64,000 nucleotides of DNA from Echinometra lucunter. Lineage: Eukaryota > Echinodermata > Echinoidea > Camarodonta > Echinometridae. This document shows positions 14,201 through 25,500 of the stretch, one piece after another. The DNA lies in contig CM057154.1 in NCBI GenBank assembly GCA_029962745.1, positions 18,790,857-18,854,856 of the forward strand, in the 5' to 3' direction. Position 1 is the first letter of the stretch; each line of letters starts with the position of its first letter. A program made the position numbers and the translations under genes. Under the pieces are notes generated by a model that did not search any database, had not been told where the DNA came from, and worked only from the letters and a program-made list of their open reading frames with translations.

Positions 14201-16403
14201 TTGGCCCGTACTAAAGGCAGTAAGAAGACGAAGAAGACGAGAAAGCCTCAATCTGATGTCCAGCACCCCGAGTTTGACTTGCAGTGCCCTTATCACGCAA
14301 ACCTACTCATTATTGTCTTGAATCGTTTCAGAAAAGATTTCCTACAAAATACAGCGTCAATATTAGATTGAATCTTAAGTCTATGTAAAGTGGAAAAATG
14401 TAGGAAATTCAAGATTCATTGGACTTCCCTTAGAAGGAAGAAAATATCTCTCAATAGTTTAACGCAAGTATGATAGCGTTTGTTTCTGTACATAGACTAT
14501 ATATAGTTCCCACAAATGGTCGCTCCTACTATATTTGGCCTGTAGTAAAGGCAGTAAGAAGACGAGAAAGCCTCAACCTGATGCCCAACACCCCGAGTTT
14601 GACTTGCAATGCCCTTATCACGAAAACCTACTCATTACTTGAATCGTTTCAGAAAAGATTTACTACAACATACAGCGTCAATATTAGATTGAATCTTAAG
14701 TCTATGAATAGTGGAAAAATGAATGAAAGACATGATTCATTGGACGTCCCTTAGAAGGAAGAAAATATCTCTCAATAATGTTTAACGCAAGTATGTTAGC
14801 GTTTGATTCCGTACATAGACTATAGTTCCCACAAATGGTCGCTCCTACTATTGGCCTGTACTAAAGGCAGTAAGAAGACGAAGAAGACGAGAAAGCCTCA
14901 ATCTGATGTCCAACACCCCGAGTTTGACTTGCACTGCCTTTATCACGCAAACCTACTCATTACTGTCTTGAATCGTTTCAGAAAAGATTTACTACAAAAT
15001 ACAGCGTCAGTATTAGATAGAATCTTAAGTCTATGAATAGTGGAAAAATGAAAGAAAGACATGATTCCTTGGACTTCCCTTACAAGGAAGAAAATATCTC
15101 TCAGTTGATTAACGCAAGTATGGAAGCGTTTGTTTCTGTAGACTAGTTCCAACGAATCGTCGCTCCTTCTATTGGCCCGTACTAAAGGCAGTAAGAAGAC
15201 GAAGAAGACGAGAAAGCCTCAATCTGATGTCCAGCACCCCGAGTTTGACTTGCAGTGCCCTTATCACGCAAACCTACTCATTATTGTCTTGAATCGTTTC
15301 AGAAAAGATTTCCTACAAAATACAGCGTCAATATTAGATTGAATCTTAAGTCTATGTAAAGTGGAAAAATGTAGGAAATTCAAGATTCATTGGACTTCCC
15401 TTAGAAGGAAGAAAATATCTCTCAATAGTTTGACGCAAGTATGATAGCGTTTGTTTCTGTACATAGACTATATATAGTTCCCACAAATGGTCGCTCCTAC
15501 TATATTTGGCCTGTAGTAAAGGCAGTAAGAAGACAAGAAAGCCTCAACCTGATGCCCAACACCCCGAGTTTGACTTGCAATGCCCTTATCACGAAAACCT
15601 ACTCATTACTTGAATCGTTTCAGAAAAGATTTACTACAAAATACAGCGTCAATATTAGATTGAATCTTAAGTCTATGAATAGTGGAAAAATGAATGAAAG
15701 ACATGATTCATTGGACGTCCCTTAGAAGGAAGAAAATATCTCTCAATAATGTTTAACGCAAGTATGTTAGCGTTTGATTCCGTACATAGACTATAGTTCC
15801 CACAAATGGTCGCTCCTACTATTGGCCTGTACTAAAGGCAGTAAGAAGACGAAGAAGACGAGAAAGCCTCAATCTGATGTCCAACACCCCGAGTTTGACT
15901 TGCACTGCCCTTATCACGAAAACCTACTCATTACTTGAATCGTTTCAGAAAAGATTTACTACAACATACAGCGTCAATATTAGATTGAATCTTAAGTCTA
16001 TGAATAGTGGAAAAATGAAAGAAAGACATGATTCCTTGGACTTCCCTTACAAGGAAGAAAATATCTCTCAGTTGATTAACGCAAGTATGGAAGCGTTTGT
16101 TTCTGTAGACTAGTTCCAACGAATCGTCGCTCCTTCTATTGGCCCGTACTAAAGGCAGTAAGAAGACGAAGAAGACGAGAAAGCTTCAATCTGATGTCCA
16201 GCACCCCGAGTTTGACTTGCAGTGCCCTTATCACGCAAACCTACTCATTACTTGAATCGTTTCAGAAAAGATTTGCTACAAAATACGGCGTCAATATTAG
16301 ATTGAATCTTAAGTCTATGTAAAGTGGAAAAATGTAGGAAATTCAAGATTCATTGGACTTCCCTTAGAAGGAAGAAAATATCTCTCAATAGTTTAACGCA
16401 AGT
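11232..16403 (+). repeat. Higher-order satellite unit, copy 2 (5172 bp)
   Basis: Near-identical to the preceding 5.17 kb. The differences I saw by eye are mainly one-base length changes: the T run near 6413, the A run near 7748, the C run near 9092, and AGAGAAG versus AAGAAG near 9384. Similarity to the continuing array drops just after 16440, where ACAAAATGG and CTCACTGACC variants appear. Confidence 0.9.
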
Positions 16404-17571
16404 ATGATAGCGTTTGTTTCTGTACATAGACTATATATAGTTCCCACAAAATGGTCGCTCCTACTATTGGCCTGTAGTAAAGGCAGTAAGAAGACGAGAA
16501 AGCCTCACTGACCTGATGCCCAACACCCCGAGTTTGACTTGCAGTGCCCTTATCACGAAAACCTACTCATTACTTGAATCGTTTCAGAAAAGATTTACTA
16601 CAAAAAGCAGCGTCAATATTAGATTGAATCTTAATTCTATGAATAGTGGAAAAATGAAAGAAAGACATGATTCATTGGACGTCCCTTAGAAGGAAGAAAA
16701 TATCTCTCAATTGTTTAACGCAAGTATGGAAGCGTTTGATTCCGTACATAGACTATAGTTCCCACAAATGGTCGCTCCTACTATTGGCCTGTACTAAAGG
16801 CAGTAAGAAGACGAAGAAGACGAGAAAGCCTCAATCTGATGTCCAACACCCCGAGTTTGACTTGCACTGCCCTTATCACGCAAACCTACTCATTACTGTC
16901 TTGAATCGTTTCAGAAAAGATTTACTACAAAATACAGCGTCAATATTAGATAGAATCTTAAGTCTATGAATAGTGGAAAAATGAAAGAAAGACATGATTC
17001 CTTGGACATCCCTTACAAGGAAGAAAATATCTCTCAGTAATTGATTAACGCAAGTATGGAAGCGTTTGTTTCTGTAGACTAGTTCCAACGAATCGTCGCT
17101 CCTTCTATTGGCCCGTACTAAAGGCAGTAAGAAGACGAAGAAGACGAGAAAGCCTCAATCTGATGTCCAGCACCCCGAGTTTGACTTGCAGTGCCATTAT
17201 CACGCAAACCTACTCATTACTGTCTTGAATCGTTTCAGAAATGATTTCCTACAAAATACAGCGTCAATATTAGATTGAATCTTAAGTCTATGTAAAGTGG
17301 AAAAAATGTAGGAAATTCAAGATTCATTGGACTTCCCTTAGAAGGAAGAAAATATCTCTCAATAGTTTAACGCAAGTATGATAGCGTTTGTTTCTGTACA
17401 TAGACTATATATAGTTCCCACAAATGGTCGCTCCTACTATTGGCCTGTAGTAAAGGCAGTAAGAAGACGAGAAAGCCTCAACCTGATGCCCAACACCCCG
17501 AGTTTGACTTGCACTGCCCTTATCACGCAAACCTACTCATTACTTGAATCGTTTCAGAAAAGATTTACTAC

Positions 17572-17735
17572 CGTAGTCACGAGGGTGCTTTTGCATTTCT
17601 AAAAGTGAAATTGAACGATTTGGTGCACACTTTTCGTGGATTTTGTGAAAATTTTCAGTAAAATAATGTAAATTTTCAAAATTTCTGGGGGGCAACTGTT
17701 CCCCCCCCCCCCCCCCGCTGCGTACGGCCATGTAT
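17572..17735. mobile_element. Truncated copy of the GGCCGTAC-ended G/C-run element
   Basis: Starts where the satellite breaks and ends in a C run followed by GCTGCGTACGGCCATG. In reverse complement it matches the element at 38890-39145: AAATCGTTCAATTTCA, the AAAATTTTC spacer and the GGCCGTACGC tip align. The other tip is missing, so this copy is truncated at the satellite junction. Confidence 0.6.
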
Positions 17736-18330
17736 GCCCTGATATTGTTTCATTAACTTTATTCTTTCGACATGCATTCATCAGAGTAAAATCGCATGAA
17801 TGACTCAGGCTAAATCGAAACATGGAAGCGAAGGAACAATACGCGCGTAAAATGACGAGCTATTTGGGTAAACATATTGTCAGGGATGTAGTTGGATGAT
17901 GTATTCCATAATAGTGGCAGCTGTACTGAAAACTTGCCGCCATTTTGAATTCACAGACGGTGTATTGCCTCTAAGATGCCACACCTTACTGTGTACTGGA
18001 CCAACCTTTTTAGTTAACCAATGTGCTAACCATAAACAAATCAACCAACCATCAAGCCTCAATTCCGACAGGTCCATACCGTAGACTCCAAAGAAGCTTT
18101 TCTTTCAAAATTTCATGTTCACATGTCATCTGGATTGAGGTAAGTTTAGCCAGAACTTAATCCATTTCTTTCTTAGTTGGTACGCAATACATTTAAATCC
18201 CCGCGACAAGTGTCGACATATTGGGAAATCAGCCGATGGAGGTCCCAGATAGTGCCATCAAAAGCTCTACATCTACATCTTTAAACACTTCTGCACACAC
18301 CACTTTTTTTCGTTTTTCCTGTTTCTAAAC
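17736..18330. other. No gene seen
   Basis: Apparently unique intergenic sequence with no ORF over 65 codons that looks coding. The overlapping short ORFs on opposite strands at 17880-18084 are shadows of each other. Confidence 0.5.
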
Positions 18331-18738
18331 GTTGTTCATGCTTTTGATTTTTTCAAACTTTCGACTGTCAATTCCCTCTCTCTTTATTTCCTATTTCCCC
18401 TTTACTTCTTTTTTCCATTTAGTTTTATCTTTTCCTCTCCAATTCCTTCTCTCTTCCCCTCTTTTTCACTTTACACCGACACAAGTACACCGACACCTAC
18501 AAAAACACACAAACACCCACACAAGCAAATATTTTTCTTTTCTTTTACCCTTTTGTTCCCCCTTTTTTTTATCATGCTAGCGTCTTTCTCCCTCTTTTCT
18601 TCTTTTGCCCTCTCCTTTACTTTCATTCATTATTTTGTGTTTTGAGCTTTTCATTTTTTCACTTTTCAAGCTTTATCTCTCACTCTATTTTTTCTCTCTT
18701 TCTCTCTGTACTTATTTTTTCCGATATACCCTCTTCCC

Positions 18739-18794
<56 letters not shown>

Positions 18795-18830
18795 ATCACA
18801 TTTTGTCTTTCGTCCGTCAATCGCCTGTCT
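18331..18830. repeat. CT-rich tract with (CT)n microsatellite
   Basis: A pyrimidine-rich tract with a pure TC dinucleotide run at about 18745-18786. The ORFs here are compositional (S, L, F). Confidence 0.85.
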
Positions 18831-19527
18831 TCTGATGTTAGGGTCTTGGTATCCTTGTTGTTTCCTTTAGTTTATTTAAAAGTATCTTCTCTCTATTCCC
18901 TTTTCACTTTTAATGAACGTCCAGTTCGATAATGATATAAGTCGTCCAGTTCGATTATGATATAAGTGCTCCCCTCTTAGTCCGGGTTATAATTGAGGGA
19001 GGTGCCACCTGGAGAAGGAGAAATTCTCATGTCGTTTTTCCAGACCAGTTTTTCATGGGGAACAAGAATATCTGAGGTAAACAGGATGCATCCTGAGAAC
19101 TTTTCCATGAGGGCGCTTTTTTCAAAATGGCCCCGAATCCCATATAAAGTGTGTATATGGCTTAGATAAGTATCCATGAGACATGCTTGACCAATTTTTG
19201 CATTAGTTTGATTAGAGTTATTCATAAAGAAGCTACGTGTAAGATTTCGAAATCTGTCACGTAGCACAGATCAAATCTGATGAATGGCATTTATCATATT
19301 TGACCTTGTGCTATCCCTGATGTGTATACTGCATCTAATTTATTGACTGAAGTCAGTCCGAATCGCTTTATTTTCAATAAATGACGGAGGAATTCTCCAA
19401 ATAAGTGCAAACTATTTGTGTATAAAGGTAAATAATTTGTGTAGCTCTGTGTAGTGATTGTGTACTTCATTTTTTGACCCCAAGTGCAAATGGTTTCGCA
19501 CCCTGATCGTGGCTATACCGTATACGT
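18831..19527. other. No gene seen
   Basis: A direct repeat CGTCCAGTTCGAT(A/T)ATGATATAAGT occurs twice at about 18917-18965. Otherwise unremarkable intergenic sequence outside the inverted duplication. Confidence 0.5.
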
Positions 19528-19589
19528 ATTCTTTTCTCCTCAGCATACCGCTCTATGGTATAAACAACTGTGTCAAGATTGATGGGAAT

Positions 19590-19622
19590 AGTGCAATTCG
19601 CTCTTTATATGCTACAGGTGAG
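19590..19622 (+). promoter_or_regulatory. Candidate 5' UTR exon end (splice donor) for the one-Ig receptor
   Basis: GCTACAG then GTGAGAAACC is a good splice-donor match (donor GT at about 19617). It and the flanking AATTCGCTCTTTATATG are conserved in the inverted copy at about 32862-32890. A matching acceptor-like TTTTAATTAGTACAG ends at 22482, 35 bases before the receptor start. This is inference: a non-coding first exon spliced over about 2.9 kb. No transcript evidence is available here. Confidence 0.3.
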
Positions 19623-19765
19623 AAACCAAACTTCACATTGATTTAACCAACGAAATACTCTTTGCATATAGATTCCACCCCAAGTTGCCTAGAGTCTCGC
19701 TGTAAACTATAATGCATATAAATTGGCAAGTTAATCAGAAAATTGGTAAGGGAACTAGTTTAACT

Positions 19766-20392
19766 ACACTCTTAGAAAAAACGGTGCTGATTATAACCTT
19801 TCATTGTCCCACATTTGGAACCTTTAAACAGGGGTGTTAAATGTTCTTCAAAGAACCATTAATAGCCTACACAATAAGAAAAATTGCACCCTAAATGCAA
19901 CACTGGCTGCACCTTTTTGGGTACAATCTTGCACCCCGGACGAAAGAAGGTGCAAAAATGCACCTTGTTTTCTTGTTTGCACCCTGAAATGCCCGTTTGC
20001 ATCCTAAAAGGTGCGACTTTGCACCTTTTGTACGCAAATATCTCTGCATCCTAAAAGGTGCAAAATTAAAAGGGTGCAACTCTGCACCCTTTAGGGTGCA
20101 AAATGCCGCTAATTGCACCTTTAAAAGTCTAATGCAAAGCTTGTAAAAGGTGCAAATTTGCACCCTGAAAGGTGCACCCAGTGTTGCATTTGAAGGGTGC
20201 AAGATTGCACCTTTCTTTCTTAGTGTGTATAAGGTTCTATAAAGGGTTCTAAAGGGGTCTTTCGAATCATTGGTTGTACAAGGAACCTTTGGGGGTTCTT
20301 GTAAATATGAAGAACCCTTTATAGAATCACTTTTTAGAGCTTCTAAACACGGGACCCCAAAAGGGGTTTCTGGCACAATTTTCTAAGAGTGT
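19766..20392. mobile_element. MITE with ACACTCTTAGAAAA ends and repeated GGTTC/GAACC words
   Basis: Terminal inverted repeats ACACTCTTAGAAAA and TTTTCTAAGAGTGT. The interior repeats GGTTCTT, GAACC and CTTTA words in both orientations. The partner copy in the right arm lies at 32298-32701, so this insertion predates the inverted duplication. It is interrupted by a second element at 19870-20227. Confidence 0.8.
19870..20227. mobile_element. Nested MITE rich in AAGGTGCA/TGCACC words, TA target site
   Basis: The ends are ACAATAAGAAAAATTGCACC on the left and GGTGCAA..CTTTCTTAGTGTG on the right, imperfect inverted repeats flanked by TA on both sides. The 358-bp interior repeats AAAGGTGCA and TGCACCTTT many times in both orientations. 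The equivalent position in the right arm (near 32440) has no such insert, so it entered the left copy after duplication. No coding capacity: the ORF at 19891-20376 (-) is made of the repeated word. Confidence 0.8.
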
Positions 20393-21011
20393 ATGTTGAC
20401 AGTTCAAGGATCATTTCCTTCGGTCGAACCATAACTGGACATGTATGTGATTTCAATAGAACTGTCAAATAACTTGCTCATTTTGGAAAATGTCCATGCA
20501 ATTTTTGTCAGGTCAGCTGTAGGTCTAATATGCCAATCTTCTTGAGCGACTTAAATTCAAGTGACCAATAAATATGCATCCCAAAATTTATGGACATGGA
20601 GCAAATTCCACTCTAGACATAATGGACAGGGTGGGCCTCCATGCCGCGTAGATATAATTTTCGTCTTTTATTAATTAATTTTTGAGGTGGGATGGGGTGG
20701 GGGATGGGATGATAACCGCTGCAATATTGTTCGTCAGACCTTATCTCAAAAGCCATCTTGCTCGAAAACGACTTTGACAGCAGAAGGAAAATCCTTAGGT
20801 TCCGATTAGGAAGAGAAGGACTATATATAGACCTGATCCAAAGTTTATAACGGTCATTAAAGCAGCCAACTATATCCGCTATGAACATACAAATTGTCAT
20901 TATGTTTATATCCCCGAAAATCAGAGGTCAAAACGTCTTCTTGCTCATCCCTAAAACGAATTTTTAAAAAGTAAATTATAAAACTATAATTCTGGCTACG
21001 CTAGTCATAGT
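20393..21011. other. Left-arm intergenic DNA, no gene seen
   Basis: Homologous to about 31560-32297 in the right arm. No ORF resembling a protein family. Confidence 0.5.
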
Positions 21012-21256
21012 TACACTCTTTATTTCCGCGGTGTCAAATTTGACTCGGAATGGCGTCAGCTGGGAGTCACCCCTATTCCAAGTTAAAGTGACTCGTCTTC
21101 CTAGTTACTTTGACTCGGAATTGAGTCGATTGTCAGCAGATGCTACACCATTCCGAGTCAAATTAATTCGGAGTCCGATTCACTTTAACTCGGAATAGGG
21201 TTGACTTCCAGCTGATGCCATTCCTATTCAAATTTGACACCGGGGGAAATAATGTA
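21012..21256. mobile_element. Foldback MITE rich in GACTCGGAA words
   Basis: TACACTCTTTATTTCCGCGG at the left pairs with GGGGAAATAATGTA at the right, and the symmetry runs inward about 80 bp (GTGTCAAATTTGA, GGAATGGC, TTAAAGTGA). The word TTTGACTCGGAAT or its complement recurs through the 245 bp. The right arm reads directly GCTAG-TGAAAGC at this place (near 31517-31530), which is the empty site. Confidence 0.8.
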
Positions 21257-22480
21257 GTGAAAGCATGAAAGTTCTATTTTAACTCATAAGTATACAAACG
21301 CCAATTGTAATGCATGGAATACACTGCAGTTGGCGCCCTTTTTCTCAAAGACATTTCGATCAAGAAATGATACACAATAACAAACAGAATAGGCCAAAAA
21401 TACACACAAAGGCAGAGAAAAGCAAGAGAAAGTGAGAAAGAGAAAGAGAAAGAAAAAGAAATATGAATAAAAACGATAAGGACACAATCATGGGCGGCCG
21501 AGGCGGGGCCTTCCCTATAATGCATGGGAGAATGCAAAACTCGTAGCCTATGCGAGCAGCTGTGTTACCTCATACTGGGCCTGCAAGGTAGTCTGTAACT
21601 TATAGATCTTATTTTGAAGGCTTTGATGGCAGAGTTACATTTCCACAATAGCAAAGTACGGAAAGTCGGATATATTACAAACGACGTCCCTCGAGGAATT
21701 TTGGTCCGTACATGCGCGTCGAGACACTGCTGAAAATATCAGCTAGTGGAAATAAGACCATTTCCCCTCTCTTTTTTATTGACCTGTCTTTTCCATGGAT
21801 ATAATGATGGATAATGAAGACAAACGTTTCCTTTCACACTGAACGAGGTTTACATTATGCGTATCTTTTATTTATTTATCTTTTTATGTCTTTCAGAATA
21901 ACAAACAGTCTTCTTGATTGGTCAAAGTGAGGATATCGTTCTTCTCTGACATGTCTGAAGAACGTTTAGCTGGGCGAGTGGTTCTCTGATCAAATACCGC
22001 AAAAGGACGACAACCTATTGGAGGAATAGTTAGGTTTATTCACACACACTTAGTTAGGATTATTCCATTTTCTGTTCTGAATGAGGCTACCCCTCCCCAG
22101 CCCTTTGATTACTTTGGTGCTAAAGATATTGTAGTCTGTAGATCACACCTGTTTTTCTATTGTTTCTAAAACACTGATATAGTTCAGAATTGTAACTGAT
22201 ATTACTTTTGCTTCCAGGCTATTATATAATCGGTGTATACCTGCATTTTATAACATTTATACATTTAAATAAATAATATGAATAAAGGAAGGCGACTGTT
22301 GTGATGAAATAGTTTACCGAAAACCATTACTCATTTTGAAATTTTGGTTTCAAAAATAGAAGTGACAAAAATAAAAAATTACGATTCAGAGTTTTAACGA
22401 GTTCAACACAGATCGCTTCTCATTGCCTTCTTTGGCTGGAATCTCAAATTTGAATACCGTCTTGGTATTTTAATTAGTAC
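21257..22480. other. Left-arm region upstream of receptor 1, no gene seen
   Basis: Collinear in inverted orientation with about 30300-31520. An A/G-rich stretch at 21420-21465 drives the serine-rich shadow ORFs on the minus strand. The end of this stretch is the presumed intron and promoter region of the receptor. Confidence 0.5.
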
Positions 22481-22517
22481 AGTATTAAGATATTATCACC
22501 ACATGGACAAACGAGTG

Positions 22518-23261
22518 ATGGGTATCCTCATAATCCTGGTTACAGTGATATCAGTATCCACTGCTGGTTCATCTGGAGCATTGTATGTTGAAGAGGGAGA
22601 AAATGCTAAGCTTGATTTCCAATATCCCTGCGAGAGCACGGAGGTCAAGTTGAGGTATGAGTCCAGGGCCCCGTTTTACAGTTCAGCTAATGCAGAATCA
22701 ACTAGATTGCCTGCAAACCATCTGGTCACAAATCAGAATGAGACTCAAATTGGTAATTGTACCCTCCATCTAACTATTAATAGTGTAACAAGAGATGACG
22801 GTGGTGTATACTTTCTTACCGCTTTGAAGAATGGTCACGTGATATCTTCTGATACAGGGATTTCTTTGTACATGTATATTACTGATCTTATCGAAATTAC
22901 GTTACCCACAAGCACTGAACATTTGCCTGTGAGCTTAACTTCGAAAGACCCCATGCCTTCCTATGATCCTTTGCAGGATAACACACTATCTTCCTCGCCA
23001 AGTTCTCCCAAACCAATGCAAGCCACAAATGGCTCCGACAGACCAGTGATGAGTTATATAGCCATTTGTTTCTTTGGCCTTTACATCCTCATAATGCTTT
23101 GTTTAGCCAAGGCGATGTTGATCTTTAGATGGGACATGATATTTAACCCGCCAAAACGGGAATTTGGGTATGTACATGTAACCCCACCCCAAGATTCACA
23201 AGCATCAACGATGACAGCCTCCTGCCAGGAAAAGAAAGTACCTGTCCTGACACAAGTATAA
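22518..23261 (+). CDS. One-Ig type I membrane receptor (copy 1), single coding exon
   Basis: A 247-aa protein: signal peptide (about 1-20), one V-like Ig domain (about 22-118), a Ser/Pro/Thr-rich stalk (about 120-176), a transmembrane segment (about 178-203) and a 44-aa tail. I chose the second ATG because all four paralogs start MGI(L/F)II; an in-frame ATG lies five codons earlier at 22503. The Ig domain lacks the usual F-strand cysteine (VYFLTA instead of YxC) and instead has Cys38 (YPC) and Cys81 (NCTLHL), conserved in all paralogs. N-glycosylation sequons are NET, NCT and NGS. The tail has GYVHV and ends L-T-Q-V, a possible class I PDZ ligand. Lys198 sits inside the inner half of the membrane segment, where copy 2 has Met. 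Ligand and partners are unknown. A cell-surface recognition or immune-type role is inferred from architecture and duplication. Confidence 0.85.
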   Translation: MGILIILVTVISVSTAGSSGALYVEEGENAKLDFQYPCESTEVKLRYESRAPFYSSANAESTRLPANHLVTNQNETQIGNCTLHLTINSVTRDDGGVYFLTALKNGHVISSDTGISLYMYITDLIEITLPTSTEHLPVSLTSKDPMPSYDPLQDNTLSSSPSSPKPMQATNGSDRPVMSYIAICFFGLYILIMLCLAKAMLIFRWDMIFNPPKREFGYVHVTPPQDSQASTMTASCQEKKVPVLTQV

Positions 23262-23765
23262 AAGGGGAAAGGGAAAAGGATTTGATACTTCTGCGTATGT
23301 CCCCATTTTCGGGGAGGAGATTTTAGACTGTTCTCCACCTTTTTATTCAAACCAAGGTGTAAATACATACTTTTATGACTATGAATCTTATCAATGAATG
23401 GTATAAAAAAAATTCTATTATGGTCTGGAAGTTTCTTTAAAATTATTGCAGTTAAATACATTATTTCGGTTGCAGTCTAATGATGATGAATAATCTTGAT
23501 ATGACACATGAATATGATTAAAGTTAATACCTTTGGAAAAAATATTTAAAATGAACATTAATTGGCAATTTCATTATTAACATGACCATAATGAAAGGCA
23601 GAATTCTGATCTATTTTTAACCCGAGTAAACAACGATACTGCATTACCTTTAGGGAACGGGTCTTCTCACTTATATTTCATGTTTTCTCCACTATCGCAC
23701 TGTAGTTTTGTAATCATGGAAATTGAATAGAAAAGCGATTACGTGGTGTTCTGCAATTTTCCAAT
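23262..23765 (+). other. 3' region of receptor 1, end of left arm
   Basis: A possible poly(A) signal ATTAAA lies at about 23517. The segment is partly collinear with the right arm, where about 1.3 kb of extra DNA (about 28140-29430) interrupts the homology. Homology between arms ends near 23765. Confidence 0.45.
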
Positions 23766-24321
23766 TATTAGTTCAGATCTCATCGAGGGAAAGTTGGGGA
23801 AAGGTGATTTTCATCTGAAAATTTGGCGAAAGATTCTAAGTGATATACTACTACTTCGTTTAGTCAGCACATGATTGTCATTTCATGCATCAAGCTAAAA
23901 GGACTGGACTATAAGACATGTCAATGTACTGTACAGGAAAAAAAAGGGTCTTCTAGTGAGTATGTAAAGTAGCTGCACAGTCAGGTTCCAATTGTGAAAG
24001 CTTCATAAACCTTCACAAACTTAAAACAATACTACTGTCATATAGCTATAAACCAGCCTTAAATTTTATAATCCATCCGTGCAGCATGTGCAGTTTCCCA
24101 GTTATTCTAGTCGGGATTAGGACTTTGTATTACCAGCAAGTGAAGGAAACTAGCATGAAAATGAAAGTAAGGGGAAGCATCTCCAGAGTTCACTCATTTA
24201 TTTTTCATCTGAGATATTCAATAACATCCGAAAGCAAAAGTATATCTGTATTATTGGGTAATCAGGGAAAGTGTCTATAAAATTACAGCCTTTGGTTTTA
24301 AGCCTGTATATGAATATACAA
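23766..24321. other. No gene seen
   Basis: AT-rich spacer between the arms on the first contig; no recognised feature. Confidence 0.5.
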
Positions 24322-24552
24322 AGGGGCGGCGCTACGGGGGGCAGGGGGCGAATGCCCCATGATTTTTTAAGTGCTTAAAAAAAAAGAGGAGAAAAAGAAG
24401 AAAAGGAGGAGGGAGAAGAAAGAAGAGGGTGGGGAAAGAGAGGCCTGGTGGCATGCAACTATATAATACCCCTATTTGTTCATAATTTGAAACGTCAATA
24501 AATTCACCCATGTGTCATCTCCCCCCATCAAAATACCCTGGCGCAGCCCCTA
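24322..24552. mobile_element. Short G/C-ended element with A/G-rich core
   Basis: AGGGGCGGCGCTACGGGG at the left is an imperfect inverted match to CCCTGGCGCAGCCCCTA at the right. The core is a run of AAGAGGAG-type purines. It belongs to the same style as the G/C-run elements at 60948-61650. Non-coding. Confidence 0.55.
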
Positions 24553-25000
24553 AGTATACATGTCATGTTTTTATTTGAATAGATATACTTCCCTACAATT
24601 CTAATATTAGAATCCATACTTATAACATGTATAATGAGATGAATTACACTGAAAAGGCTCACTAGATATGAAAAGTGAAAGTAAAATAGCCTGTAAAATT
24701 TACCATTTAGCTTTATCATGGTTGCAGTGAGCACATGCTTCATATATGCAATTAATAATGTCCTATATCATGACTTTTACAATATTCTTGTATTTTATGT
24801 ATGATTTCTTTGTGTAAACGCTGTGATATATTTTGCTATTGGACTGATGGAGAGCGTATTAAATGCTAGTTACTATTATTACCTGTATATCTATAATGTT
24901 GCATATACATGTATGACTAATTATGCTTGATTAAGTACTCTGAAATTTTGTATTTACCAGATGGAACAGTCTGAAATTTAATACAAGGTACACTCTAAAT
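24553..25000. other. No gene seen; contig end
   Basis: AT-rich intergenic sequence running to the assembly gap. Confidence 0.5.
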
Positions 25001-25500
25001 NNNNNNNNNNNNNNNNNNNNNNNNNNNNNNNNNNNNNNNNNNNNNNNNNNNNNNNNNNNNNNNNNNNNNNNNNNNNNNNNNNNNNNNNNNNNNNNNNNNN
25101 NNNNNNNNNNNNNNNNNNNNNNNNNNNNNNNNNNNNNNNNNNNNNNNNNNNNNNNNNNNNNNNNNNNNNNNNNNNNNNNNNNNNNNNNNNNNNNNNNNNN
25201 NNNNNNNNNNNNNNNNNNNNNNNNNNNNNNNNNNNNNNNNNNNNNNNNNNNNNNNNNNNNNNNNNNNNNNNNNNNNNNNNNNNNNNNNNNNNNNNNNNNN
25301 NNNNNNNNNNNNNNNNNNNNNNNNNNNNNNNNNNNNNNNNNNNNNNNNNNNNNNNNNNNNNNNNNNNNNNNNNNNNNNNNNNNNNNNNNNNNNNNNNNNN
25401 NNNNNNNNNNNNNNNNNNNNNNNNNNNNNNNNNNNNNNNNNNNNNNNNNNNNNNNNNNNNNNNNNNNNNNNNNNNNNNNNNNNNNNNNNNNNNNNNNNNN
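25001..25500. other. Assembly gap (exactly 500 N)
   Basis: A run of exactly 500 unknown bases, the form of a scaffolding placeholder of unknown true size. The contig to the right could in principle be in either orientation, which matters for interpreting the inverted duplication around it. Confidence 0.98.

Larger units (their letters stand above)
5481..17571. repeat. Satellite array: ~324-bp monomers in ~971-bp trimers and a 5.17-kb higher-order unit
   Basis: About 37 head-to-tail monomers of roughly 324 bp fill 12.1 kb. Three monomer types alternate. Type A has ATAGCGTTTGTTTCTGTACA and a TATATATAG insertion. Type B has TTAGCGTTTGATTCCGTACA. Type C has GAAGCGTTTGTTTCTGTAGA then CCAACGAATCG. 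Type A starts at 6058, 7030, 8325, 9298, 10269, 11232, 12203, 13499, 14470, 15441, 16404 and 17378, giving steps of ~971 except for two ~1295 steps that contain an extra B-like monomer. Both edges break inside a monomer. Every short ORF in the array recurs in each monomer and stops within it, on both strands, so the array is treated as non-coding. Confidence 0.97.
19528..23765 (+). repeat. Left arm of large inverted duplication
   Basis: Matches 27890-32965 in reverse complement. Outer anchor: ACAACTGTGTCAAGAT near 19567 and its complement near 32905. Middle anchors: AATTCTGGCTACGCTAG near 20987 and its complement near 31525, and the one-Ig receptor ORF. Inner anchor: AAAGCGATTACGTGG near 23732 and its complement near 27900. 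The arm carries two transposon insertions absent from the partner (19870-20227 and 21012-21256). Identity in the ORF is about 93% by hand comparison. Confidence 0.9.

Noticed and set aside
5481..17571. CRISPR-like repeat array
   Set aside because: Monomers are contiguous with no unique spacers, far too long, and the DNA is eukaryotic.
6058..17602. Recurrent 60-100 aa ORFs in the satellite
   Set aside because: They recur on both strands in every monomer, overlap each other and stop inside the monomer. Satellite periodicity explains them.
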